DNA of 64,000 nt, taken from assembly GCF_003814515.1 (NCBI RefSeq), contig NZ_RKQJ01000001.1, positions 992,001 through 1,056,000 on the forward strand. Direction: 5' to 3'. Position 1 is the first letter of the stretch; the number at the start of each line of letters is the position of its first letter. This document shows, piece by piece, positions 34,526-44,213 of the stretch. This DNA comes from Salinicoccus roseus (GTDB taxonomy: Bacteria > Bacillota > Bacilli > Staphylococcales > Salinicoccaceae). Made by a program: the position numbers and the translations under genes. The notes beneath the pieces were generated by a model that did not search any database, was not told the origin of the DNA, and saw only the letters and a list, made by a program, of their open reading frames with translations.

Positions 34526-37144
34526 CTATACCCGCGAGTTTTCATTCCTCAATGAATCCAGGAACATCTCGACTTCCTTCTCATAAACAGGTTGATATGG
34601 TTCGTATAGATCGATGATTTCAAGGAATCTTGCTACAGCCTCTTCCCGTTCTGACGGCTCGACCCTTTCCAGTCTCGGCTTATACCATTTCCTTATATAG
34701 AAATTGAACCTTTCTTCAAGGTAGACATCCATTAGGTCGTATTTCTCCAAATAAGGGATACGTTCAATTTCCAATTTGTAGTACTTGTCAAAGAACTTTT
34801 TCGAAATCGTGTTTGTTACGCTGCCCTCAACCGCTGCATAATAGACATGGATGAACTTATTAATGCCCTGTATGCTATTGCAGTTCAATACAAGTTCCTG
34901 GAAGAACATTGTATCCTGTCCTGCTGCGCCCTCAACCATGATGATGTCGTTATCTAAAATCACGGATTTCCTCACAATGAGGGCCTGGATGCTCTGCACC
35001 CTCATGCCACATCGGATGAGATATTCGCGGGGATCGGAAATAAATAGACGATTGTCATTGTACTTCTTGATGGTCCCTGTGTACTTTCCTGCTGTTCTTT
35101 TTTCATTATCCTCTTTAATGATATTCCCAACCACCATGTCGACATCCTGATTCTTCATGGTTTCAAGCATCATATGATAGCCATCTCCGAGCGCTTCATT
35201 ATCCGGGTCGAGATATGTGATGTAGTCTGTGGTGGCCAGCCTTACTCCTTTATTGCGCGGCCTTGAAGCACTTCCAGATCCACTATCATACTCATAATAG
35301 ACGATATCTGGATGTCTCCTTAAAAGTCGATTAATGATTTTAATAGTCGTCTCATCCGTACTCCCATCGTTCACGAAAATGATTTCCATCTTCTCAAAGC
35401 TGCTGGAACGCTTAAGGCTTGCAAAACATTTTTCCTCAAGATATGTGCCGTTATTGTGTATCGGCACAATCACACTGAGTTCCTTATCCACATACTTTTC
35501 CTGTGCTTTTTCATTATATTCATCGCGGTTTATAATCTCGACTCCATCAAGATTATATCCCGATACGAGATCAGCGAAAGATTCGACTTCCTGGAACTTG
35601 TTCATATCCATCATTGTTTTGGATTTATCTCTGATGTTATTGATATAATTATGGGCTTCTTCCATTTCGTCTTTAGTAACAAAATTCACATCAGTATATT
35701 TGAATGCACTGATCATATCTTCAAGATAATACTCTTCGTAGATGTAATTTTCAGAGAAGAAAGTGATGTAGTCGAATGATGTCAAATCTGTTTCTGCCAT
35801 TTCATTCCTACTAATGCAAGTCTTATTGCCATACAGTTGACGTTCGAAATTTTCGTAGTTTGCTGCTGTATCTTCCTCCAGGACAACAAGAATATTATTG
35901 CGCTCTTCTGGAATGTCCAACCCTATGTCTTCGGCCAATGATATTATCCTGTCGAAGGTGGTATGATTGGACATGACATTTCTAATGCCCTTAGCCTGCA
36001 GATCACGCAAATCATCTTCATCCGTTTGATAGATTACCTTAAAGTCATCAGGAGCATGCGTCATCCTGACATTAGGGAACATATTATTGATGCCAGTGTT
36101 GTAGTTTGATAGGAGAATATTACCGAATGCCTGAAGTTCATATACACGGTTGGCAAACATGGTTTCAGAGTATTTGACTGAATTCATGTTTATACTCCAG
36201 CGGAATATCTTGTGCAGCTTCATGAGAAAGTCATGTGATACGGGCGGTGTCAAATATTCAAGGTATTTTGAAGGGAACTGGTATCTCGGATCCCGCAGCT
36301 CAAGGTTTCTATCTATGATTGTAAATGGTGCCTTTTTATCGACAATTGAATCGAAGAGGCGTTTTGTATCACTCATACGCACTGGATATTTGGTCAACCA
36401 ACTACCGGCAAAAAGCAGCTCATCTTTATGCTTCTCTGCCATTTTGCTCCTCGAGCCTACGGGGTTATGGACCATCGGGTTGACACCAAATTGGAGGACT
36501 TTCACATTCTCATTACCCGTATAGAATTTATAGTTGTCCACAACTTCTGAGGCGGTCGTATATATATATCTGCAATGTTTGGCGAGACTTTTGAACAGGT
36601 TATAGTTCACAGGATCTTCCTTGGAGTAGAATACTGTAGGAATACCCTTTTCATTATACTGCTCCGCCAGAGTGATCATCTGTCTTCTGATCGGGCCGTT
36701 CGCAGTGGCCGCCCCTCTCCAGGATCCGTCGACCCCGCGCCATGTGGTTGCAAAAATGACGAAGTCATACTCCTTCAAATTCTCTCTTCCATCTCGTGAG
36801 ATATATTCCACATCTGCAACGTCCTTGAATGATTCGAATAGAAACTCATCGGCAATCATGCCTATCTTGTAATTCAAGCGCTTATAGTAGCGGCTGCCGT
36901 TACTGTTTGGCAACTCTTCTGCCACTTTTTTAAACTTATCCAATACTTCATGGCGCTTCAGTTCTTCTATCCTCATATAATAGAATGGATCGGCATCCTG
37001 CTTGAACAGATAGTTCGGACTGTACTCATGGATGTTGATGCTTGGATTCAGGTCATTGATCATCGTATTGAGTGTTTGAGAAAAATCTTTTCGGATATCC
37101 TTCTTGTACTGTTGCAGATTTTTCTGCAGTTCTTTCCTGTCCAT
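34526..37144 (-). CDS. Bifunctional-type glycosyltransferase: CgeB/GT-B half plus GT2 half
   Basis: An 872-aa soluble protein. Residues about 90-420 resemble CgeB-like glycosyltransferases (IGMIADEFLFESF, YSKEDPVNYNLF, LQFGVNPMVHNPVG, and SVKYSETMFANRVYELQA in the donor-site position). From about 555 a GT2 domain follows (LSVIVPIHNNGTYLEEKCF, FVNDGSTDE, YLDPDNEA, GAAGQDTMFFQEL, ERFNFYIRKWY). Two catalytic halves suggest assembly of a two-sugar repeat. It is a close paralogue of the gene at 51013 and lies 22 bp after a GW-module gene. Confidence 0.85.
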   Translation of the reverse strand: MDRKELQKNLQQYKKDIRKDFSQTLNTMINDLNPSINIHEYSPNYLFKQDADPFYYMRIEELKRHEVLDKFKKVAEELPNSNGSRYYKRLNYKIGMIADEFLFESFKDVADVEYISRDGRENLKEYDFVIFATTWRGVDGSWRGAATANGPIRRQMITLAEQYNEKGIPTVFYSKEDPVNYNLFKSLAKHCRYIYTTASEVVDNYKFYTGNENVKVLQFGVNPMVHNPVGSRSKMAEKHKDELLFAGSWLTKYPVRMSDTKRLFDSIVDKKAPFTIIDRNLELRDPRYQFPSKYLEYLTPPVSHDFLMKLHKIFRWSINMNSVKYSETMFANRVYELQAFGNILLSNYNTGINNMFPNVRMTHAPDDFKVIYQTDEDDLRDLQAKGIRNVMSNHTTFDRIISLAEDIGLDIPEERNNILVVLEEDTAANYENFERQLYGNKTCISRNEMAETDLTSFDYITFFSENYIYEEYYLEDMISAFKYTDVNFVTKDEMEEAHNYINNIRDKSKTMMDMNKFQEVESFADLVSGYNLDGVEIINRDEYNEKAQEKYVDKELSVIVPIHNNGTYLEEKCFASLKRSSSFEKMEIIFVNDGSTDETTIKIINRLLRRHPDIVYYEYDSGSGSASRPRNKGVRLATTDYITYLDPDNEALGDGYHMMLETMKNQDVDMVVGNIIKEDNEKRTAGKYTGTIKKYNDNRLFISDPREYLIRCGMRVQSIQALIVRKSVILDNDIIMVEGAAGQDTMFFQELVLNCNSIQGINKFIHVYYAAVEGSVTNTISKKFFDKYYKLEIERIPYLEKYDLMDVYLEERFNFYIRKWYKPRLERVEPSEREEAVARFLEIIDLYEPYQPVYEKEVEMFLDSLRNENSRV

Positions 37145-37166
37145 CGATATTCACCACCTTTGCATC

Positions 37167-38267
37167 TTATTTGGCCTTTTTACTTGCCTTATCTTTTAAT
37201 ATTTCATATTTTTCCTTAAGCGACTTGTATCTATCATTCAGGTCACTGAGTTTTTGTTCAACCAGTGTCATCCTATCTTTGTACCTATCTCTTTGCTCGG
37301 TCAACCGGTTACTGTAATCCTTCTGCTGCTCGAGTCTTCTATTCGCCAACTCCAACTGTTTGGTTGCACTTATTGCTTCCTTCTTATATTGTTCGACCTC
37401 GCTCTTCAATTCTGCGGTCTGTTTACTGTTTGTCGCATCAATTCGAGGATTTTGTGTATGCTTTTTGCCTTTCAGAAAGTCTTTGGCAGAAAGCAGGGTG
37501 GACATCATTTCCTTCGTTTTATTTCTCTCCACGTTCACACTGTAGAAGATGTCATCAATATATAGCTCGACCTCACTTTTAACTTCGTCCTCCAAGGTGG
37601 CTATCTGTTTCAAGGTATCCTCACCAACATCATCGAGCGCTACCCAGTAGAATGCGTCTTCATTGACAAGCACCTTGCCCACCCGGGCCTTTCTGAATAC
37701 TGATACAAGCCTTAGAGACTCTACACTTTCAATTTCCACTGGCTTTGTCAAGTTGCTGATTTTATGGAAAGTAAAGGGAACTGCCGGATCTAATGAAATA
37801 TCACAGGAAACCAGAGCATCGAGTACATCTTCATGGTGGAAGCCGTGGAATTTATTTTTTATGAAGACACTGTAATATCTCTCTCCCTGAAAGAAAACCT
37901 CTGATTTGATGTTGAGAAGCCGTCCTTTGAAATGGGAAATGAAATCCTTGTCTATCCCCATCTTCCTGTTGATATCATTAGTCGAAAATTCGTCTTCCAT
38001 CACGCGAAAATGCCTTGGGCTGTGCCTGAAAATTTGTATAGAGTCCTCCAGCTCCACCCATCCGATTGATTTATCTTCATACTGCAGCTTATGGTAGACT
38101 TTTCCCTCCACATTCCTCTGAGTGACTGTAGTAACTACCTTCCAAAGATAATCATCTATATTCTGCACATCCTGATCGGAGTTTAAATTCTTATATACTT
38201 TCTTGGCTTCGTCCTCTATCAGAATGAACTGTTTTGGATAATTATATTCCTTAAATTGATTAATCAT
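37167..38267 (-). CDS. Leaderless GW/SH3-module protein with coiled-coil tail
   Basis: A 366-aa cytoplasmic protein. The first module ends DKSIGWVELEDSIQIF (Trp at residue 70), the second has YYSVFIKNKFHGFHHEDV, the third EDAFYWVALDDVGED. Residues about 270-366 are a strongly heptad-like coiled coil rich in Glu, Lys and Gln, suited to oligomerisation or partner binding. No signal peptide. It precedes the CgeB-GT2 gene by 22 bp, the same order as at 53634-51013 and 29387-27214. Role as an adaptor is inference. Confidence 0.7.
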   Translation of the reverse strand: MINQFKEYNYPKQFILIEDEAKKVYKNLNSDQDVQNIDDYLWKVVTTVTQRNVEGKVYHKLQYEDKSIGWVELEDSIQIFRHSPRHFRVMEDEFSTNDINRKMGIDKDFISHFKGRLLNIKSEVFFQGERYYSVFIKNKFHGFHHEDVLDALVSCDISLDPAVPFTFHKISNLTKPVEIESVESLRLVSVFRKARVGKVLVNEDAFYWVALDDVGEDTLKQIATLEDEVKSEVELYIDDIFYSVNVERNKTKEMMSTLLSAKDFLKGKKHTQNPRIDATNSKQTAELKSEVEQYKKEAISATKQLELANRRLEQQKDYSNRLTEQRDRYKDRMTLVEQKLSDLNDRYKSLKEKYEILKDKASKKAK

Positions 38268-38293
38268 AATAGACTCCCTTCATTATCTTCTGT

Positions 38294-41119
38294 TCAATGT
38301 GTAACTTGTTCTTCGTATATTGGAATCAGCCTTTTAATCAATACTTTCCATTCACGGTTCTCGACGACCCACCTGCGTGCTCTTTCCCCAATTCTGTCAC
38401 GTTGCAGTATACTCTCGATTGAACTGGCAAGTTCCCCTACATCATCGGCCTTGAAGAACATCCCGTTTACACCTTCTACAACCATTTCTGCAAGTGCATT
38501 GACATCACTTACTAGCACCTTCTTTTCCATGGCCATCGCCTCATAGGTTTTGATGGGGGTGACAAGGTGGCAGACAGGGGCATCCACTCTTGGGAAAGGA
38601 GCGATATCTATGACAGAGTAGTACTTTGAAACTTCCCCCCTCGGCACACGGCCTGTAAATATGACAGAGCGTTCGAGATCCAAAGCCTTGACCCTATCTA
38701 GAAGATCGTCTTTATATGGTCCTTCCCCAACAATAAGAAAGACCAGATCCTTATCTATATTGGGACTGTTTTTCAACACTTTCATTGCTTCAAAAACGAG
38801 TTCTATCCCCTCATAGCTTGTAAGGGAACCAACAAACCCAAGTACATGCTTATTGTGGAGTCCAAGCTGATCGAGAATTTCTTCATTCTTTGGAGTTGGC
38901 AACAGAGCGTGACTGTCTACGCCATTTGGAATCACTTTTATCTTTTTTTCGGGCACACCATTCTGCATAAGGTGTTTTTTCAGACTTTCACTGATACATA
39001 TGACTTCGGAAGCGATTTTGCAGCATTCTATTTCATAGTCCTCCTGGAACATAAACCGCTCCGATTCATAGAAGTCTGAGTTCTTCGTGCTCTGCGTATA
39101 ATGCCAAAGTCCCCTGACTTCATAGACGGTCTTAAGATTCAATGACCTGCCGATATGAAGCGCAGGGAGGGCATTCTGGAAATTAGAAGCTGCATGAATA
39201 ATCGAAGGACGCTCTTTTTCAATGATATCGAGCAGTTCTTCAGTATATTTGTTGAAATAGTCTTTGAGCGGGGTCTTATTTGAAGGATAGAATTCCCCCT
39301 TGTCGATATAATATCTCGTATAGTCCGATGTTTTTGGAATCGTATAGCCTTCCTGGTTTGGACTCCAGCCTAATCTTGTAGCTACAACAGGCGTATATCC
39401 TTCTTCTTTGACACGCTTAATCATCTCATGAGACCTTACAGTATATCCATTGATGGCAGGCAACGCTTTATTCAGTACAAATAGAATCTTTTTTGGTGTC
39501 GGCACATAAGTAAGCTGTTCTATGCGTTGTTCTTCATCAGGATCCATACTCCACTTATCTTTGAACAGCTGATATTCCTGGACAGACATATCGTACTCAT
39601 TATGGTAGAGCTTTGCAGGATAAAGGGCATGCATTTTACGAACATACTCATAACGCTTGGTAATATTCCCCACACGATGATAATTGCGGATGAAGTTGCG
39701 AATGACATCTGGATGGTTAGGTTTGATAACTCCCGCTCTGAATGTGTGGTCCAGAGCTTCTGCAAAATAGCCTTGATAGTACAGATACTTTATAAGATAT
39801 AAACGCAGTTTAAGTTGTTTGTCGGGTTTAAAACCAGCGACTGTTTTTTCTATTCTGTCATGCTTCCCTTCCCTGAAATAATACCTTACAAGAATATAAG
39901 CATGTCTAATCCTGGGGGGCGCTGACGATTCTATATATTGTACAAAATGGGGGGGCAGTTGCATTTCAGCTCTGGAATGGATCAATTGATCCACTACAAG
40001 CCTATAGATTCTGATCCGGTCCCGCTGAGACAGATGATTCACAAGAAAGTCATCAACTTCCTGCTGTACAGCATCATCAAGGAACAGCTTAGGCGTATTG
40101 AAAACAGCATGAATTCGGCGGTCTCTCTTAATTAAATTGATAAAATTCTCATTATCCAGCCTTAATGTTCCATCTCCAATCATCATTCTGAGATGCATTA
40201 TATATTGTCTGGTAACGTTCACTTCAGGGAGAAGTTTTATAATGGAGTTTACAATTGTCTGGGACTGCTGTCCCATATCGTAATAGTTCAAAAGCTTCTG
40301 CAACTCCATGCTCTTGTTGTTGTACTTATCGAGATTGAAGTTCAAAGTGTGCAGTGCCTCGAGGTCAACATATTGAATCAAATTTGGTCTTTCCTCAAAG
40401 TATTGGATTACTTTTTCATTCAGCAATTCCGAGATTCCAGACTTTCCATAGAAGGTGTTGACCAGCAGAATATAGCCCATCTCCTGGAGTTGCTCCTGCT
40501 GGCGGTCAATTTCGCTCAGGATAGCAGTGAAATTTTCAGGTGACAGATTCTCCTGAAGATGAAGCACGCCTTCTTTATAGCTTGTCCAGGTATACTTCGT
40601 GTATGTATCATTCTTTTCTTCCTCAAGGAACTCCATCAGCTCCGGCATCTGATCTGCAGTGCTCCGAACCATCAATTCTGCTTCGGAGTAATAGTTCGCC
40701 GACAGCAAATACCGCAGTAGATTGTACTTCTGATCAGTATTCAGACTGGAAAGCACATCTACCCCGTCATTTATAAGCTTGACCAGTTCCTTCAGGTGTT
40801 TCATATCATAGAGCAGCCTTACTTTGAAAGGTACGATACCCGGATGGTCCATGGATTGGATTTTACGCCAGGCAGCTTTATAGCTTCGTTCATGCTTCAA
40901 TATGACGGCAGCAAGATAATTTTTGTAAGGTGCCTTCAGATTCAACTCTTCCAATTGGCCGAGCAGGTAAAAATGCTTCGACCTCCTTAAATATATGCTG
41001 AGAGCATGTTCATCTTGGCCAATCTCACCCGTCAGTCCCCACTTCAAAACCACTTTCGATAATCCGCTCTGGTTCAGCCGCCACGCTGCATAGGATGCAA
41101 TGCCAGATAAATATCTCAT
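38294..41119 (-). CDS. GT4 glycosyltransferase with long helical-repeat N-terminus
   Basis: A 941-aa protein. The C-terminal ~400 residues are GT4 (ILFVLNKALPAINGYTVRSH, VIPNGVDSHAL, LGFVGSLTSYEGIELVFEA, and the E-x7-E region TYEAMAMEKKVL). The first ~540 residues are alpha-helical and repetitive in pattern, with alternating YY/YF and Leu positions, like a TPR-type solenoid that may bind partners or measure chain length. I start at MRYLSG because AGGGGGTGAG lies upstream. It is in the middle of a minus-strand run between a heparinase-like gene and a GW-module gene. Confidence 0.8.
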   Translation of the reverse strand: MRYLSGIASYAAWRLNQSGLSKVVLKWGLTGEIGQDEHALSIYLRRSKHFYLLGQLEELNLKAPYKNYLAAVILKHERSYKAAWRKIQSMDHPGIVPFKVRLLYDMKHLKELVKLINDGVDVLSSLNTDQKYNLLRYLLSANYYSEAELMVRSTADQMPELMEFLEEEKNDTYTKYTWTSYKEGVLHLQENLSPENFTAILSEIDRQQEQLQEMGYILLVNTFYGKSGISELLNEKVIQYFEERPNLIQYVDLEALHTLNFNLDKYNNKSMELQKLLNYYDMGQQSQTIVNSIIKLLPEVNVTRQYIMHLRMMIGDGTLRLDNENFINLIKRDRRIHAVFNTPKLFLDDAVQQEVDDFLVNHLSQRDRIRIYRLVVDQLIHSRAEMQLPPHFVQYIESSAPPRIRHAYILVRYYFREGKHDRIEKTVAGFKPDKQLKLRLYLIKYLYYQGYFAEALDHTFRAGVIKPNHPDVIRNFIRNYHRVGNITKRYEYVRKMHALYPAKLYHNEYDMSVQEYQLFKDKWSMDPDEEQRIEQLTYVPTPKKILFVLNKALPAINGYTVRSHEMIKRVKEEGYTPVVATRLGWSPNQEGYTIPKTSDYTRYYIDKGEFYPSNKTPLKDYFNKYTEELLDIIEKERPSIIHAASNFQNALPALHIGRSLNLKTVYEVRGLWHYTQSTKNSDFYESERFMFQEDYEIECCKIASEVICISESLKKHLMQNGVPEKKIKVIPNGVDSHALLPTPKNEEILDQLGLHNKHVLGFVGSLTSYEGIELVFEAMKVLKNSPNIDKDLVFLIVGEGPYKDDLLDRVKALDLERSVIFTGRVPRGEVSKYYSVIDIAPFPRVDAPVCHLVTPIKTYEAMAMEKKVLVSDVNALAEMVVEGVNGMFFKADDVGELASSIESILQRDRIGERARRWVVENREWKVLIKRLIPIYEEQVTH

Positions 41120-41246
41120 ACTCTCACCCCCTTCAATCATAATATGAAATCCCCCATTGATGCATCATGGTAAGGCGCCGCATCGAGATTGATCAACTGT
41201 CATCACTTAACTTTTCTTTCCCGGCATGAAGCACCTTCATCTGATG

Positions 41247-42902
41247 CTATAGATGGATTTCGATGGGCCCTTCTTCTGTATTTGTCCTGAGTATCCGCCC
41301 AGACAGCTCCACTGACGGCTGATCCAATATCTCCGGGTCATAAATCAGTGTACAAAAAACGTTCCTTTGATTGGTCGCCTTCTCAAAGCGCAGCTGATGG
41401 GTCTTTTCCGCTTTACCGAACCCGGTTGTGTTGATTGCCACAGGCTTATTGAAGTCGCCTTCCACAATGTGCTTCTCATCTGTTTTAAATACTTGCTCGA
41501 TGCATAATGACTCACCATCACCGGTAAGCAAAAAGCCGTTTTCCCTACTCTTCACATCGATTTTGGCATCAAGGTTGAAATGCTGCATCAGCTTCAAGTC
41601 ATGCTTCACCCTTGTATCGACAGCATCCACAATGATGGCAAAAGGCTGTGCCTTAAACACTATGATATATCGTATAAGCACCGCGTTACTGCCATTCCAA
41701 TCACCATGGAATCCTTTGGTGAGTGTATAAATCTCATTTTCATAGTAGCCATCCAGTTTAATTTTCCTGTCGAAGCGATTAGATTTTTTGATGCTGTAGT
41801 CAAAATCCTTCATCTGAAAACTGCTGTGGGCTGCTCTCGATGTCATATATTTCCGCTCTTTTGACTTGCTGTAATTGTATTTCCCTGCATCGACAAGGAA
41901 ATCCACTCCATTGTAGTTCAATGTGATGCTCAAATCATCTTTATGCTTATGTACCGAGCTGCTGTAGCCACAAACGTATGTCATATAGAACGGCTTTGGC
42001 GCTTCTTGCTGCAATACACATATCCCTGCTTCTTCATCGTATAACTGACGGTAGCTTTTTGCCAATTTAAGGGTAGAGTTGCCTGAATCTCCAATAGCAG
42101 GCAGCCTTCCATTTGGCTTCAGGAGAGCCTTTGGATACTCCTGCGCCAATTTCAAATAGCCTGTTATAGTATTGCCGAAGCTTTTCCCTGTACTTTCCTG
42201 AAGATACTTTTCAATATCTCTATACATCCTGACGACCATATTATGATAATCCGGGGAGTTCTCCAGATGTATGCCCTGACTGCTGAAACTGTACCAGAAT
42301 GTATCAATCGCTCTGTAATATCCTATATTGAAGAGAGACGCATTCTGTAGTACATTCCCCAAGACCATGAGTGACCGGTCCATCATTAACCCGTGGTTGT
42401 TATTATTATAGTTGTTTCCGTCACTCAGTACTTCCGCATGACGCTTTAGCACATTGGTATATAGGACGAGATCTGGACTTCTATCTTCTTGTATGGCCAG
42501 ATACAGGTATTGAATGATTATCTGGGTCCGGTTTGCCGTCGGATGATCATACCACACCATCCGCTCTTCAGTATCTTTCATCGAAAACGCAATCCAGGAT
42601 TCGATGATTTCCTCTGCCTTCTCCAAATACCGCCCATCCTTTGTAGATTCGAACTGATTCATCAGCACTCCGCACACTCTTAAAGACTGTATATAGAGCT
42701 GATAGCTGTCCCCATATTTCGCTTTTCTGTCCGTTTCCCAGTAGTCTTCTGAAAATTTCACAGTATCGAACCCCGGAAATGGAATGATTGTATTTTCAAG
42801 AGCCTTATCTGCAATCTTTTTTGTATCTTTCGTCACTTTCAGCAACCTGAATACATCGGTTTCGGTTACTTTAAGTGGTTCTTCCTTCATTGGTTCGTTC
42901 AT
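41247..42902 (-). CDS. Heparinase II/III-family protein without signal peptide
   Basis: A 551-aa protein with an N-terminal (alpha/alpha) toroid region and a C-terminal beta-sandwich, the layout of heparinase II/III polysaccharide lyases. Likely active-site blocks are NNNNHGLMMDRSL, SPDYHNMVVRMY and HKHKDDLSI, followed by DFLVDAGKYNYS. There is no secretion signal, odd for a lyase but common for members encoded in polysaccharide biosynthesis loci. It may trim or modify a uronate-containing intermediate. Paralogue of 49226-51016. Confidence 0.8.
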   Translation of the reverse strand: MNEPMKEEPLKVTETDVFRLLKVTKDTKKIADKALENTIIPFPGFDTVKFSEDYWETDRKAKYGDSYQLYIQSLRVCGVLMNQFESTKDGRYLEKAEEIIESWIAFSMKDTEERMVWYDHPTANRTQIIIQYLYLAIQEDRSPDLVLYTNVLKRHAEVLSDGNNYNNNNHGLMMDRSLMVLGNVLQNASLFNIGYYRAIDTFWYSFSSQGIHLENSPDYHNMVVRMYRDIEKYLQESTGKSFGNTITGYLKLAQEYPKALLKPNGRLPAIGDSGNSTLKLAKSYRQLYDEEAGICVLQQEAPKPFYMTYVCGYSSSVHKHKDDLSITLNYNGVDFLVDAGKYNYSKSKERKYMTSRAAHSSFQMKDFDYSIKKSNRFDRKIKLDGYYENEIYTLTKGFHGDWNGSNAVLIRYIIVFKAQPFAIIVDAVDTRVKHDLKLMQHFNLDAKIDVKSRENGFLLTGDGESLCIEQVFKTDEKHIVEGDFNKPVAINTTGFGKAEKTHQLRFEKATNQRNVFCTLIYDPEILDQPSVELSGRILRTNTEEGPIEIHL

Positions 42903-42982
42903 CAGAATTTAGCCACCTGCTCTTTTTAAATATTGATAACACATATTTTACCACAATTTCCACCTTATACGAACAACAAAAT

Positions 42983-43000
42983 GGGCGTCCATGGACGCCC
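42983..43000 (-). terminator. Terminator of the long operon ending with the ATP-grasp gene
   Basis: Perfect 8-bp stem GGGCGTCC / GGACGCCC with a 2-nt loop, followed by ATTTTG on the minus strand. The T-run is short. Confidence 0.6.
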
Positions 43001-43008
43001 TCACATGT

Positions 43009-44211
43009 TTAAATACTATTTTCCCTTTGCTTCAAATGAAGCTTTTCCTGCCTGTGATGAAATTCCATGTAGTTGGTGATATATTCCATAGAATTCTTAA
43101 TATCATAAGGGTTCGCTACTTCATTAAGAATCTGATCCTTTGTATAAAAAGCATTCAGAAAATACTCTGTTGGGCGGGCCGGGAGGCCGTACGTTGGGAA
43201 CATCGTCAATGAAAGCACAGGAAACGGATTGATTTCGATCACCTTCGGTTCAGTATCGTCGAAATCCCGGACCATGATATCTATCCCGCCACAATACATC
43301 CCCGGCAATGCCGCCAGTGCATCGAGTGCAAGCTCCTTGATTTCATTGCTCACAAGATTAGTGATTTCAATTACTTCTCCACCCAAAGATGTATTGGATA
43401 CAGAAATCAACAGAACATATTCCCCATCACGGGGGATGCTATTAAAGTCATATCCCGAATGCTTCAGGAAAGACCTGACTGCATCACTTTTCTTAATCTG
43501 GTTCTTGGAAAGGTACCCGCAGTTTTTTCTCTGTTCATTCTTCTGGTCTATCAGCGTCTCTATAGTGCTATTGCCATCACCTATGACAAACGCAGGAACG
43601 CGGGCAACGATTGAAATGAGATGCCCCTCCAAGACAGTTGCTCGGACTTCATAACCCTCCATAAATTCCTGAACAAGGATGCGATATTCCTTTCTGTTCG
43701 TCTCCTTGATGATGTCAGTACACTTTTCCCAGTAATAGCCAAAATCTTCTTCTGCCACTTTGGTGAAAACACCCTTACCAAGAGACATGTCGAGCGGCTT
43801 TATCACTACACCCTCACTCGATTCCGCATAAGCTTCCTTCTTTGCCTGATCCAGCTGATGTGATTCATAAAGTTTAGATTTTGTGGTCCCTAGCCCGGCG
43901 CTTCTCAAAAACTTTTCTGTCTTAAATTTATCAATTGCAATTTTCCTTCCAACTTGGGAATTGGTAGGGTAGATAGGATTTTTCAATGTTGCACTTCTGT
44001 CCCCATTTTTTCTCAGCATCTCAATGGCATGATGGCCTGACTTCAGTTTTCTTAGTGAATACCTATAGCCACAGTCCTTCATCGTCTCGGCGAATTGAAG
44101 GACTGTATTGGTGTTCAAGCCCTGGGGATAAACATTCATTTCTGTATACGGCATTCTGTTGTAGATGTATCTCAGATCATTACTTTTCACCGTCTTTTCA
44201 CCTACACTCAC
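43009..44211 (-). CDS. ATP-grasp ligase, cyanophycin-synthetase-like
   Basis: A 400-aa protein with an ATP-grasp fold: GVVIKPLDMSLGKGVF is the ATP-binding lysine and glycine loop, RILVQEFMEGYEVRATVLEGH the second, and GGIDIMVRD plus VIEINPFPVLS the Mg2+ ligands. The pattern resembles the amide-ligase part of cyanophycin synthetase and GshAB, which join an amino acid to a carboxylate. It lacks the Mur-ligase half. A substrate may be a uronic acid carboxyl (inference). It begins with GTG 2 nt after the preceding stop; a second GTG seven codons later has a better ribosome binding site. Last gene of the operon. Confidence 0.75.
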   Translation of the reverse strand: MSVGEKTVKSNDLRYIYNRMPYTEMNVYPQGLNTNTVLQFAETMKDCGYRYSLRKLKSGHHAIEMLRKNGDRSATLKNPIYPTNSQVGRKIAIDKFKTEKFLRSAGLGTTKSKLYESHQLDQAKKEAYAESSEGVVIKPLDMSLGKGVFTKVAEEDFGYYWEKCTDIIKETNRKEYRILVQEFMEGYEVRATVLEGHLISIVARVPAFVIGDGNSTIETLIDQKNEQRKNCGYLSKNQIKKSDAVRSFLKHSGYDFNSIPRDGEYVLLISVSNTSLGGEVIEITNLVSNEIKELALDALAALPGMYCGGIDIMVRDFDDTEPKVIEINPFPVLSLTMFPTYGLPARPTEYFLNAFYTKDQILNEVANPYDIKNSMEYITNYMEFHHRQEKLHLKQRENSI

Positions 44212-44213
44212 TT

